Position numbers and translations under genes: made by a program. A stretch of DNA of 64,000 nucleotides from an uncultured Collinsella sp. (GTDB lineage Bacteria > Actinomycetota > Coriobacteriia > Coriobacteriales > Coriobacteriaceae): contig CABQJK010000009.1 in the NCBI GenBank assembly GCA_902464495.1, positions 1 through 64,000 on the forward strand. Reading direction: 5' to 3'. Shown here in pieces: positions 43,078-51,157 of the stretch (position 1 is the stretch's first letter; the number at the start of each line of letters is the position of its first letter). The notes under the pieces are model-generated. The model saw only the letters and a list, made by a program, of their open reading frames with translations, ran no database searches and was not told the origin of the DNA.

Positions 43078-43098
43078 ATACATACCGCTAGTATGTAT
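43078..43098. promoter_or_regulatory. TetR operator-like dyad 1
   Basis: ATACATAC and GTATGTAT are perfect inverted arms with a 5-bp spacer, immediately before the MFS start. This is the ACATACC-type site typical of TetR/QacR relatives. Confidence 0.65.
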
Positions 43099-43110
43099 TT
43101 ATCGACTTGA

Positions 43111-43131
43111 AAAGGGCAGCCGGAGCTGCCC
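43111..43131 (-). terminator. terminator of the TetR gene
   Basis: GGGCAGC and GCTGCCC with a 4-nt loop are followed by TTTTC on the minus strand, between the TetR stop and the MFS gene. Confidence 0.7.
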
Positions 43132-43146
43132 GTTCAAATCTATTAC

Positions 43147-43159
43147 ATACCGTTGGTAT
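43147..43159. promoter_or_regulatory. TetR operator-like dyad 2
   Basis: ATACC-3 nt-GGTAT, centred about 65 bp from dyad 1 and only 6 bp from the TetR stop codon. Both contain ATACC with similar surroundings. Confidence 0.5.
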
Positions 43160-43164
43160 CTATA

Positions 43165-43827
43165 TTACCACCCGGCGCGGTCCCATACGTCCCAAATCTG
43201 CGCCGTTGTCTGAAGCACTTCTTCCCCCAAATCGAGTCCCACCGCGGCAGCCATCTGCGCCAAACATTGAGCGCGAGCGAGCATTCGATCCTTGGTCTCG
43301 AGCGGACGGAACAGCGGCAGCAGCCAAAGATTCGCCAACAACGATACGGCCTCAGCCGCTTCGCGCGGGCATTCGCACGCAATGGAGCCATCGTCGATGC
43401 CCTCCTCGATCACTGGCAAGAGATAGCCATCGGCCGACTCGTCGAACGAGCCCTGGTACTGCATCGCCAGTAGACGCGAGCTTTTTACCGGATCTGCTGC
43501 AGGACGCATACGTGCCCATAGCTCAATTTGTGGAACGACGGACTCGGGCGCGTACAGTCGCTTGAGTTTTTGGGCTCCGGTCATATTACCGACGCCAAGC
43601 ATCGAGCGGCGGCGCTCAACAATAGGAGCCATCGCCCGATCAAATGCGGCATTAAAAATATCTTCTTTGCTCTTGAAGTGGTGGTAGATGGCGCCCTTGG
43701 TCATGCCATCGAGGCGGTCAACGATATCTTGAATGCTCGTTCCCTCGTAACCCTGCGCGCAGAATAGCTCCAGCGCCACATCGAGAATCTTCGCGACCGT
43801 CTCTTCGGGATATTTATTGCGACCCAT
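43165..43827 (-). CDS. TetR family regulator of the MFS pump
   Basis: Protein of 220 residues. NKYPEETVAKILDVALELFC and TSIQDIVDRLDGMTKGAIYH FKSKEDIF form a textbook TetR N-terminus (the helix-turn-helix is followed by YHHF). The ATG at 43827 (MGRNKYPEE) follows GGGCGG; an earlier ATG is possible. Expected to repress the adjacent efflux gene until a ligand binds. Confidence 0.9.
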   Translation of the reverse strand: MGRNKYPEETVAKILDVALELFCAQGYEGTSIQDIVDRLDGMTKGAIYHHFKSKEDIFNAAFDRAMAPIVERRRSMLGVGNMTGAQKLKRLYAPESVVPQIELWARMRPAADPVKSSRLLAMQYQGSFDESADGYLLPVIEEGIDDGSIACECPREAAEAVSLLANLWLLPLFRPLETKDRMLARAQCLAQMAAAVGLDLGEEVLQTTAQIWDVWDRAGW

Positions 43828-43901
43828 AATCCGCCCATCCGCAACGCAAGTATTGTGCCTCATGGCAGTATTTTAACGTTGCGGATGGCAGGCGGACGAC
43901 C

Positions 43902-44240
43902 CTACACCGCGGAGGGTCCGTGTTCGCCGGTGCGGATGCGGATGACCTCTTCGACCGGCTCGACCCAGATCTTGCCGTCGCCGACGGCGCCGGTGCGCGC
44001 GGCGTTGCAGATGATGCCGACAATACCATCGACGTGCTCGTCGGCGCAGATGAGGGTGAACTGTACCTTAGGGATCGTGTTGACGAGCAGCTCGTTGCCG
44101 CGCACGTACTCCTTCCAGCCGTGCTGCGCACCGCAGCCCTGCACCTGGTTAATAGTCATGCCGCGAACATCAGCAGCAAACAGCGCGTCTTTAAGAACCT
44201 CAAGCTTCTCAGCACGAACGATCGCCGTAATCTTCTTCAT
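43902..44240 (-). CDS. glnK: nitrogen regulatory protein P-II
   Basis: Trimeric P-II signalling protein of 112 residues. MKKITAIVRAEKLEVLKDAL, then VRGMTINQVQGCGAQHGWKE and the C-terminal GDGKIWVEPVEEVIRIRTGE are conserved; the T-loop is GAQHGWKEYVRG, in which the usual modified tyrosine (Y51 of GlnB) is at WKEYVRG. It blocks Amt when nitrogen is plentiful. It follows amt. Confidence 0.95.
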   Translation of the reverse strand: MKKITAIVRAEKLEVLKDALFAADVRGMTINQVQGCGAQHGWKEYVRGNELLVNTIPKVQFTLICADEHVDGIVGIICNAARTGAVGDGKIWVEPVEEVIRIRTGEHGPSAV

Positions 44241-44350
44241 AGTGAATTCCTCTCTTCAATAAAAGAAATGAATTGCCATTCAATGCGGCGGGTTTCCCAG
44301 GTGCCGCAGATTGGGTTGAAAGAGGAGCGCCGCGTACTTTGGTACGCAAG

Positions 44351-44432
44351 CGACGGTTTGAAACCCAAGGTGCGGTGCCTGGGGAAGCCGCGCGACGGTT
44401 TGAACGGCAAGGTGCGGTGCCTGGGGAAGCCG
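44351..44432. repeat. 40-bp tandem direct repeat between amt and glnK
   Basis: 44351-44390 and 44393-44432 are near-identical 40-bp units (differing at three or four positions), with the core AAGGTGCGGTGCCTGGGGAA. A degenerate inverted copy lies at about 44285-44315. The second copy abuts the amt stop codon. The transcript can pair either copy with the inverted one. Confidence 0.7.
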
Positions 44433-45710
44433 TCAGTCGAGTCCGGAGAAGGAAGGGTAGGCGCTCTCGCCGTGCTGACTGGCATCCAAGCCCAGCGCCT
44501 CGTCGGCCTCGTCCACGCGCAGGCTGCCGTGGAACAGCGCCTTGACCACCGCGGCAATCACCAAATCGAGCACCAACACAATGGCGACCGTCACCACAAT
44601 ACCCAGGATCTGCGAGATGAGCAGCGACACGTCGCCCGTGTAGAACAGGCCACCCTTACCGGTCCACGAGAGCTCCGGCACGCAGAACAGGCCCGTGAGC
44701 ACGCCGCCCAAGATACCGCCGATACCGTGGCAGCCGAACGCGTCGAGTGCATCGTCGTAGCCGAACCTGGTCTTGAGATGGCTGATGGCCAGGTAACAGA
44801 CGGGAGAGACGATCAGGCCCATGACCAGCGCCGCCCACGGCTCGACAAAGCCCGCGCCCGGCGTGACCACCACGAGGCCCGCAACCAAACCGGTGCTGGC
44901 ACCCACCAGCGTGGGGCGACCGGTGTGCACGCGCTCGACGACAAGCCACGAGACCATGCCCGCCGCGCTGGCCGTCACGGTATTGAGGATGGCGAGCGCC
45001 GCCACGGCGTCGGCCTTAAACTCGCTGCCGCCGTTGAAGCCAAACCAGCCAAACCAAAGCAGGCCGGCTCCCAGAGCCACAAACGGCACGTTATGCGGAC
45101 GGTAGCTCACCATGCCAAAACCGCGACGACGGCCGAGCATTAAGCAAAGGATCAGGCCCGTCAGGCCGGACGAAATGTGCACCACGTCGCCGCCAGCAAA
45201 GTCGAGTGCGCCGATGATGTCGCCGATAAAGGAGCCATCGCCGCCCCAAACCATGTGAGCGAGCGGCGCATAGACCACGAGCAGCCAAATGCCCAGGAAG
45301 GCCGTCATGGCCCCAAACTTAACGCGACCGGCCAGGCTGCCCGTGACGATAGCGGCCGTGATCATGGCAAACGCCATCTGGAAGGCGATGTTGATGATCT
45401 GAGGGTAGACGGCACCGTCCGCGGCATTGCCCTCGGCCGCCTGCAGCACCTGGTTGAGTACCGGCAGGCACAGCAGCTGGTCAAGGCCTCCAATAAACGG
45501 GTTCGTGCCGTCGCCACCATAGGCCAGCGACCAGCCGGCGACAATCCACAGCACACCAACCAAGCCAATGGCGTCAAAGCACATAAGCATGGTGTTGATG
45601 ACATTTTTGCGCCTGGACAGGCCGCCATAGAAAAACGCCAGACCCGGTGTCATTAAAAACACGAGCATGGTGCAGATGAGCATAAACGTTGTCGATCCCG
45701 TATCGTACAT
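44433..45710 (-). CDS. amt: ammonium transporter Amt
   Basis: Channel protein of 425 residues with about eleven membrane segments. GLAFFYGGLSRRKNVINTM is the first-helix signature, and FAGGDVVHISSGLTGLILCL with its histidine and GVFCGFALDAFGCHGIGGILGG contain the conserved pore histidines. The start ATG at 45710 follows AAAGGGGAGCG. Its partner glnK is downstream. An upstream TTGACA (45811-45806) may be part of its promoter. Confidence 0.95.
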   Translation of the reverse strand: MYDTGSTTFMLICTMLVFLMTPGLAFFYGGLSRRKNVINTMLMCFDAIGLVGVLWIVAGWSLAYGGDGTNPFIGGLDQLLCLPVLNQVLQAAEGNAADGAVYPQIINIAFQMAFAMITAAIVTGSLAGRVKFGAMTAFLGIWLLVVYAPLAHMVWGGDGSFIGDIIGALDFAGGDVVHISSGLTGLILCLMLGRRRGFGMVSYRPHNVPFVALGAGLLWFGWFGFNGGSEFKADAVAALAILNTVTASAAGMVSWLVVERVHTGRPTLVGASTGLVAGLVVVTPGAGFVEPWAALVMGLIVSPVCYLAISHLKTRFGYDDALDAFGCHGIGGILGGVLTGLFCVPELSWTGKGGLFYTGDVSLLISQILGIVVTVAIVLVLDLVIAAVVKALFHGSLRVDEADEALGLDASQHGESAYPSFSGLD

Positions 45711-45908
45711 TCGCTCCCCTTTGGTCGCATGGACGTTGTCGGCGCCCATTATGCGGCCGAGGGGCAACTGGTGTAGACCAGATACGGCGTTGTTAAACGC
45801 TGCGTTGTCAAATGGAAACGGTGCCGCAATCTTGGAAACGGCGCGGCAACGGACGCGAAACGAACGGGAAACGTGCGAACGAGAAGAGCGCGCTTGGCCT
45901 CGTCCCGG

Positions 45909-46928
45909 CTAGCGGCGGAACAGCTCGCGGGCTCGGTCGCGGAGGTCGGTAGCTCGGATGACGCCCTCGTAGCGATTGATACGCAGACGCGGGAAGGCGT
46001 TAAAGAAGCGCAGGTCACGACGGCTGAGCGACACACTCGGCACCGGACGGCTCATGCGCTTGCCGGTACGGAGACGGGTGAGCGACGGACGGGGCACGCT
46101 CGGCGCGGCATCGGCCACGCGGCGGGCAGCGAGCGCCAGGCCGCGAGCACCATCCGAGATAAACGTCGGCATCGAAGCCTTCTCGCGCAGGGCATCGAGC
46201 GCCGCGTCGCCCAGCTCGGCCAGCCAAGCGTTAACGGCACGGCTACGGATGTGCGTCTGTGCCACCGAGTCAATCGTAGAATCGGGAATACGTTCGAGCA
46301 TTGAGTCCGAGGCATCGGCAAGCGACTCATTGATGCGGTCGGCAAGGTCGGCCCGGACGCGCTCCAGCTGATCAGACAGACGCCGCCAGCTCGCCAACGA
46401 GCACACCGCGTCGACCATCATCGCGACCGCGACGATAAAGGCGGACAGCCGCACAATCAGCACCGGCAGATGGCCAAGCAGCCCCAGCAATGCCGGCTCC
46501 ACTAAACGGCAAATGCACAACGCACCCAAGCCAAACGCGCAGGCCCAGTACAGACAGATGCGTCCGTGCAGGTTAAACGGCAGGTGCGAGTAATCCCAAA
46601 ACCGGGCACCCGTCGTTTTTTCCAACAGCACGCCCACGCTATATTCGATCAGGCTGCATACGAGCGCGGCAGCGACAAACTGGCTCGAGGCGTCTGGGAT
46701 TCCACGCAGCAGCAACCAGCACGCGATGCCGCCCGCACCGTAGATGGGACAACACGGCCCTAGCAAAAAGCCGCTGTTGGCAAAGCGTCCGTGGTTGAGC
46801 ATGGCGCAGACTGTCGACTCCCATACCCAGCCGCAAAAACCGTAGAAGGCAAACGAGAGTACCAGCGCCGAGAGCGGACAGGCGGCAAGCGTCGCGCCGT
46901 CAAATGCCATGTCGATCGCGGTCCCCAC
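45909..46928 (-). CDS. putative ABC-transporter type IV (CmpB-like) membrane protein
   Basis: Protein of 339 residues. Six or so hydrophobic segments fill residues 15-190, with FYGFCGWVWESTVCAML and GRFANSGFLLGPCCPIYG, EYSVGVLLEKTTGARFWDYS matching the PF06541 (ABC_trans_CmpB) family. The C-terminal 150 residues are soluble and Arg/Ser/Ala-rich. The family name is historical; function is unknown. Start is a GTG with GAGAGGG 6 nt upstream, 3 bp after the HD gene. Confidence 0.75.
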   Translation of the reverse strand: MGTAIDMAFDGATLAACPLSALVLSFAFYGFCGWVWESTVCAMLNHGRFANSGFLLGPCCPIYGAGGIACWLLLRGIPDASSQFVAAALVCSLIEYSVGVLLEKTTGARFWDYSHLPFNLHGRICLYWACAFGLGALCICRLVEPALLGLLGHLPVLIVRLSAFIVAVAMMVDAVCSLASWRRLSDQLERVRADLADRINESLADASDSMLERIPDSTIDSVAQTHIRSRAVNAWLAELGDAALDALREKASMPTFISDGARGLALAARRVADAAPSVPRPSLTRLRTGKRMSRPVPSVSLSRRDLRFFNAFPRLRINRYEGVIRATDLRDRARELFRR

Positions 46929-46931
46929 CGT

Positions 46932-47468
46932 CTACCCTCTCCTCTTTTCGTTCGATTCGCTGCTCACGTCATCGTCCGCCCTGTCTTTGCGCGGCAGACG
47001 GCCGGCAATCGTCTCGCGCAGCGCGCACCATTTATCCGCCAGGCACACAATCCATGCCTCGCGACACGTCGGCGGCACCGGTACCAGCGGAAACATATGC
47101 CGTACGATAATATTCCGCTCGCGCGACGTCAGCTCAAAATCCTCTTCGGCACGCGCCAGGGCAAAAAACGGATGCCGAAAGCCATGCAGTCGATGGCTTG
47201 GGTCGGGATCGTGCCAGTCATAGAGAAAGTAATCGTGCAGCAGGGCCCCGCGCAGCAGCGACAAGCGGTCGACGGAGATACCGACGCGGCCCAAGCGCTC
47301 GGCAAAGGACAGACTTGCCCGCGCCACCGAGGTCACATGCGTATACACCGTCACATCGCCATGCTGGATAAACTCGCGCGTCAGGTCCAGACGGCCCACC
47401 TGTGCCAGTTGACGGGCAGCATGGTCTACTTCGCACGCGATTTTCTCGGCACGAACGGTATCGGACAT
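46932..47468 (-). CDS. HD domain phosphohydrolase
   Basis: Protein of 178 residues. The HD core is seen as TVYTHVTSVARAS, LLRGALLHDYFLYDW and FRHPFFAL; the paired HD residues are H-D in LLHDY. GGAGG lies before the ATG at 47468. Substrate unknown (nucleotides or similar phosphates). The gene is coupled to the CmpB-like gene. The region from here to dxs (47469-47696) is a divergent promoter region with no recognised gene. Confidence 0.85.
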   Translation of the reverse strand: MSDTVRAEKIACEVDHAARQLAQVGRLDLTREFIQHGDVTVYTHVTSVARASLSFAERLGRVGISVDRLSLLRGALLHDYFLYDWHDPDPSHRLHGFRHPFFALARAEEDFELTSRERNIIVRHMFPLVPVPPTCREAWIVCLADKWCALRETIAGRLPRKDRADDDVSSESNEKRRG

Positions 47469-47696
47469 GCGGCCTCCTTCCGGCGGCGCTCGGCGGCAAG
47501 CCACAGCCTGCACGCAATGAATAAAATCATCATGGAACTTATCAGTATGGCATCGGACAAAACGTTTTGCCCCACCAGTTGGCGAATTACCGCGCCGCCG
47601 TCACATATCAAACGCCAAAATGTGCGAGACTGTCTTGTGCAATTGTGCCGGCCGAGGGAGCGCCGGCGCTCGATTCGCATGGAGTAACCCACAACG

Positions 47697-49478
47697 ATGC
47701 TGCTTACGCAAACGACAACGCCCGAGGACGTCAAGGCTCTTAATCTCGCCGAGCTCCCGCAGCTCTGCGGCGAGATCCGCCACGCCATCCTCGAAAGCTC
47801 CGCCGCTGTCGGCGGACACGTTGCCCCCAACTTGGGCGTCGTTGAGCTCACGGTCGCGCTCCATCGCGTGTTTAACTCCCCCACCGACAAAATTGTTTTT
47901 GACGTTTCGCACCAGACCTACGCCCACAAGGCGCTGACCGGGCGCGCGTACACCTATATCGATCCGGAGCGTTATGGTGAGGCTTCTGGCTTTGCCAATC
48001 CCGACGAGTCCGAGCACGACCTGTTCGCCATGGGCCACACCTCCACATCGGTGAGCTTGGGCTGCGGCTTGGCACACGCCCGTGATCTGGCGGGCGACAG
48101 CTACAACGTCATTACCATCATTGGCGACGGTTCGCTTTCGGGCGGTCTGGCGTTTGAGGGCTTCAACAACGCCGCCGATCTCGACAGCAACCTGATCATC
48201 ATCGTCAATGACAACGACCAGTCCATCGCCGAAAACCACGGTGGCCTGTATCGCAATCTGGCCGAGCTGCGCGCCAGCAACGGCACCTGCGAGCGCAACG
48301 TTTTCCGCGCGATGGGACTCGACTACCGCTATCTGGACGCCGGCAACGATGTGTTGGCCCTGGTCGACGCGCTGCAGGAGCTGCGCAATATCGATCATCC
48401 CATCGTACTGCACGTCTCCACCGCCAAGGGCAAGGGCTTTGAGCCGGCCCAGAGCGACCCCGAGCGCTGGCACCACGTGGGTCCGTTTGACATGGCGACT
48501 GGGCGCAAGCTCTGCCCGGGCCATCCGAGCGAACCTGCGCCGCGCACCTATGCCGACATTACGGGCGAGGCGCTCAGCGCCGCCATCGAGCACGATCCGC
48601 AGGTCGTGGGCATCACGGCAGCCACGCCCTACATCATGGGCTTTACACCCGAGCTTCGCGCCGCGGCAGGCAAGCAGTTTGTTGACGTGGGCATTGCCGA
48701 GGAGCACGCCGTGACCTTTGCCACCGCGCTTGCGCACTCGGGCGCCAAGCCAGTCTTTGGTGTGTACGGCACGTTTTTGCAGCGCGCCTACGACGAGCTG
48801 TGGCACGACCTGTGCCTCAACGATGCCCCGGCGACGATCCTAGTGTTTGGCGCATCAATCTTTGGCACTACGTCCGAGACGCACCTTTCGTTCTTTGATA
48901 TTTCCATGCTGGGCGGTCTTCCCAACATGCACTACTTGGCACCGGCCTGCATGGAGGAATTTCTGTCCATGCTGAGCTGGTCGCTCGACCACCGCGAGCA
49001 TCCCGTAGCGATCCGTGTACCGGGCATTGGCCTGGTAAGCCGCCCCGATCTGGCGCCTGCCGAGGACACCGACTACAGCGCCGTTCGCTACAACGTGGTG
49101 CGCCAGGGTCGCGACGTAGCAGTGCTCGCGCTCGGCGATTTCTTTGAGCTGGGCGAGCGCGTGGCAAATCGCTTGGCTGCCGAGTACGGCATCGAGGCCA
49201 CGCTCGTCAACCCGCGCTATGCAACTGAGCTCGACCGTGAGTTCCTCGACAGCCTTGCCGCCGAGCATCGCGTTGTCGTCACCCTCGAGGACGGCATCTT
49301 GAACGGCGGCTGGGGCGAGCGCGTCGCGTGCTATCTGGCATGCACGCCGTTGCGCACGCGCACCTTCGGCATCGCCAAGGGATTCCCCGACCGCTACGAC
49401 CCCAACGAGCTGCTCGCTCAGAACGGCATGACGGTCGAGACCATGGCCGCCGAGGCCGTAAGGCTACTAAACAAGTAG
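47697..49478 (+). CDS. dxs: 1-deoxy-D-xylulose-5-phosphate synthase
   Basis: Thiamine-diphosphate enzyme of 593 residues that condenses pyruvate and glyceraldehyde 3-phosphate, entry to the MEP isoprenoid pathway. GHVAPNLGVVELTVALHRVF and DVSHQTYAHK are the first domain; GDGSLSGGLAFEGFNNAA is the ThDP motif; the second domain has VDVGIAEEHAVTFATALA. It is about 25 residues shorter than usual. The ribosome site is weak. Confidence 0.92.
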   Translation: MLLTQTTTPEDVKALNLAELPQLCGEIRHAILESSAAVGGHVAPNLGVVELTVALHRVFNSPTDKIVFDVSHQTYAHKALTGRAYTYIDPERYGEASGFANPDESEHDLFAMGHTSTSVSLGCGLAHARDLAGDSYNVITIIGDGSLSGGLAFEGFNNAADLDSNLIIIVNDNDQSIAENHGGLYRNLAELRASNGTCERNVFRAMGLDYRYLDAGNDVLALVDALQELRNIDHPIVLHVSTAKGKGFEPAQSDPERWHHVGPFDMATGRKLCPGHPSEPAPRTYADITGEALSAAIEHDPQVVGITAATPYIMGFTPELRAAAGKQFVDVGIAEEHAVTFATALAHSGAKPVFGVYGTFLQRAYDELWHDLCLNDAPATILVFGASIFGTTSETHLSFFDISMLGGLPNMHYLAPACMEEFLSMLSWSLDHREHPVAIRVPGIGLVSRPDLAPAEDTDYSAVRYNVVRQGRDVAVLALGDFFELGERVANRLAAEYGIEATLVNPRYATELDREFLDSLAAEHRVVVTLEDGILNGGWGERVACYLACTPLRTRTFGIAKGFPDRYDPNELLAQNGMTVETMAAEAVRLLNK

Positions 49479-49480
49479 AA

Positions 49481-49515
49481 AAACCTCCGCAAGGGAAGCA
49501 CCCCTGCGGAGGTTT
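49481..49515 (+). terminator. terminator of dxs
   Basis: AAACCTCCGCA and TGCGGAGGTTT form an 11-bp stem extended by GGG-CCC, followed by ATATTTT. It begins just after the stop. Confidence 0.9.
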
Positions 49516-49535
49516 ATATTTTCGCGACGCGATTA

Positions 49536-49670
49536 TCTCGATCTGTAACATCTATGGCCCGAATTCCCGTCTAACTGTTACAGATTGAGACATTCGAATT
49601 CCCCTGAAGAGAAAATCTCAATCTGTAACAGTTACTCGGCAAAAATGGCTGCAGATGTTACAGATTGAGA
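49536..49670. repeat. four 15-bp sites in alternating orientation at 40-bp pitch
   Basis: TCTC(G/A)ATCTGTAACA occurs forward at 49536-49550 and 49616-49630 and inverted at 49576-49590 and 49656-49670. Starts are exactly 40 bp apart and each of the three spacers is 25 bp. Spacer sequences differ, apart from GAATTCCC in two of them. The array lies between dxs and the convergent alcohol dehydrogenase gene. Confidence 0.8.
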
Positions 49671-49686
49671 CAAAGCAGCAAGGTAG

Positions 49687-50889
49687 TTAGCGGTAGCTTT
49701 GTTTGAGGATCTCGACGACGTCGGGGTCGGTTAGGGCGATGGGATCGTGGCCGAACAAGGCGCCGTTGGTCGTTAAGGCATTGTGCGCGATGGCGGGCAG
49801 CTCATCGGCGGTAATCCCCCACTCGCTCATGGCAAGGTCGGCCACGTGGCAGGCTTCCATCAGGCGCATGAGCTCAGCGACAAAAGCGTGCGGGTCGCTT
49901 GCCTCGGCATTACCCATCAGGCGTGCCATGTCGATATAGCGCTCGGGCGCGGCACCGTGATCGATCATCCACGTGTGGTAGGCGCGCGCGATCATGATGA
50001 GGCCGGCGCCGTGCGGCAGGTCGTGATGATGTGCACTCATACCGTGCTCAAGGCCGTGGCATCCCGCGCAGCCCGAGCACACCATGGCATAGCCGCCGAG
50101 CGTGTTGGCAAAAGCGAGCTCGGCACGCGCATCCAGATCATCGCCGCTGTTCACGCACGCAGCCAGCGAAGCCGCGGCGCGTCGAATACCCTCGCGGCAA
50201 ACCATGTCACCCATGGGCGTGTTGGTATTGGCGATATAGCACTCAACGTTGTGGAACAGGGCATCGAATCCCTGGTAGGCCGTCAGGCGCGCCGGAACGC
50301 TCACCATAAGCTCGGGATCGACGACCGAAAGCACCGGGAACAGGCGCGGGTCGCCCAAGCGCAGCTTCTCGTCATTCTCCTCACAGGAGATCACGCCGCC
50401 CGCGTCGGCCTCCGAACCGGTGCCGGCCGTCGTGGTCACGCACACCAGTGGCAGCGGATCGTTGGGGATAGGCAGCCCAAGCGCGGTGCCGCCGTTCACA
50501 AAGTCCCAGATATCACCGGGACACTTGTTGCCCTCGGCGTCCGTGTGCGGGTTTGCCGCCACCGCGCAGATGCCCTTGCTGCCGTCCATGACCGAGCCGC
50601 CGCCGAGCGCCAGCACAAAGTCGCAGCCATGGGTGCGCGCCATCCAGCCACCTGCGTTGACGGTCTCGCGCAGCGGGTTGGGCTCAATACGGTCGAACAG
50701 CTCGTGTTCCACGCCAGCACGGTCGAGCTCGGCCTCCACGCGCTGCAGATATCCAAAGCGCTTGACCGAGTTGCCGCCCGTTGTGACGATGAGCGCCTTG
50801 GCGCCGGGGAGCTTCTGTGCGCCCAGCTCGCTCAGTTTGCCCGCGCCAAACAACACCTTGGTCGGCGCGAAAAATGTATAGCCGTTCAT
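49687..50889 (-). CDS. iron-containing alcohol dehydrogenase
   Basis: Group III alcohol dehydrogenase of 400 residues of the BDH/YqhD type. GGGSVMDGSKGICAVA is the NAD(P) phosphate loop, TTAGTGSEADAGGVIS is the family motif, and iron ligands fall in CHGLEHGMSAHHHDLPHGAG. The ATG follows GAGGAGATC. A TATAAT (50937-50932) upstream suits a promoter. Confidence 0.9.
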   Translation of the reverse strand: MNGYTFFAPTKVLFGAGKLSELGAQKLPGAKALIVTTGGNSVKRFGYLQRVEAELDRAGVEHELFDRIEPNPLRETVNAGGWMARTHGCDFVLALGGGSVMDGSKGICAVAANPHTDAEGNKCPGDIWDFVNGGTALGLPIPNDPLPLVCVTTTAGTGSEADAGGVISCEENDEKLRLGDPRLFPVLSVVDPELMVSVPARLTAYQGFDALFHNVECYIANTNTPMGDMVCREGIRRAAASLAACVNSGDDLDARAELAFANTLGGYAMVCSGCAGCHGLEHGMSAHHHDLPHGAGLIMIARAYHTWMIDHGAAPERYIDMARLMGNAEASDPHAFVAELMRLMEACHVADLAMSEWGITADELPAIAHNALTTNGALFGHDPIALTDPDVVEILKQSYR

Positions 50890-50989
50890 GCAACGATCTC
50901 CTCACGTATATATATCGTGTTGCCGCCATTATAACGACCGCCGCGAGCGACCACGCCGTCCGCGAAACGCCGTCTCAGCAGCAATAACC

Positions 50990-51042
50990 GACGTTTTCCC
51001 AGATAAAACCTACCAAAATAGACCTGTCCCTTTTTGGTAGGT
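50990..51042 (+). repeat. hairpin repeat, copy B (ACCTACC variant)
   Basis: Same layout as copies A and C: ACGTTTTCCCAGATAAAACC, then ACCTACCAAAA, loop TAGACCTGTCCC and TTTTTGGTAGGT. The C-G pair of the other copies is here an A-T pair on both arms, keeping the stem perfect. It lies upstream of the ABC importer promoter. Confidence 0.75.
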
Positions 51043-51084
51043 AGAATAACCTATAAGACAAGTATGTTTCTGAGTTATTTCGTG

Positions 51085-51114
51085 TTGACCCATTTGAGCG
51101 GGATGGGGTATAAC
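51085..51114 (+). promoter_or_regulatory. predicted promoter of the amino-acid importer
   Basis: TTGACC (51085-51090) and TATAAC (51109-51114), spaced 18 bp, give a start near 51121. Confidence 0.65.
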
Positions 51115-51157
51115 TCTACTCAACCGCTAGGGATTTTATTGAGAAAGGTGTTCTACC

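Noticed and set aside
49536..49670. A CRISPR array
   Set aside because: Repeats are only 15 bp and alternate in orientation; no cas genes are nearby.
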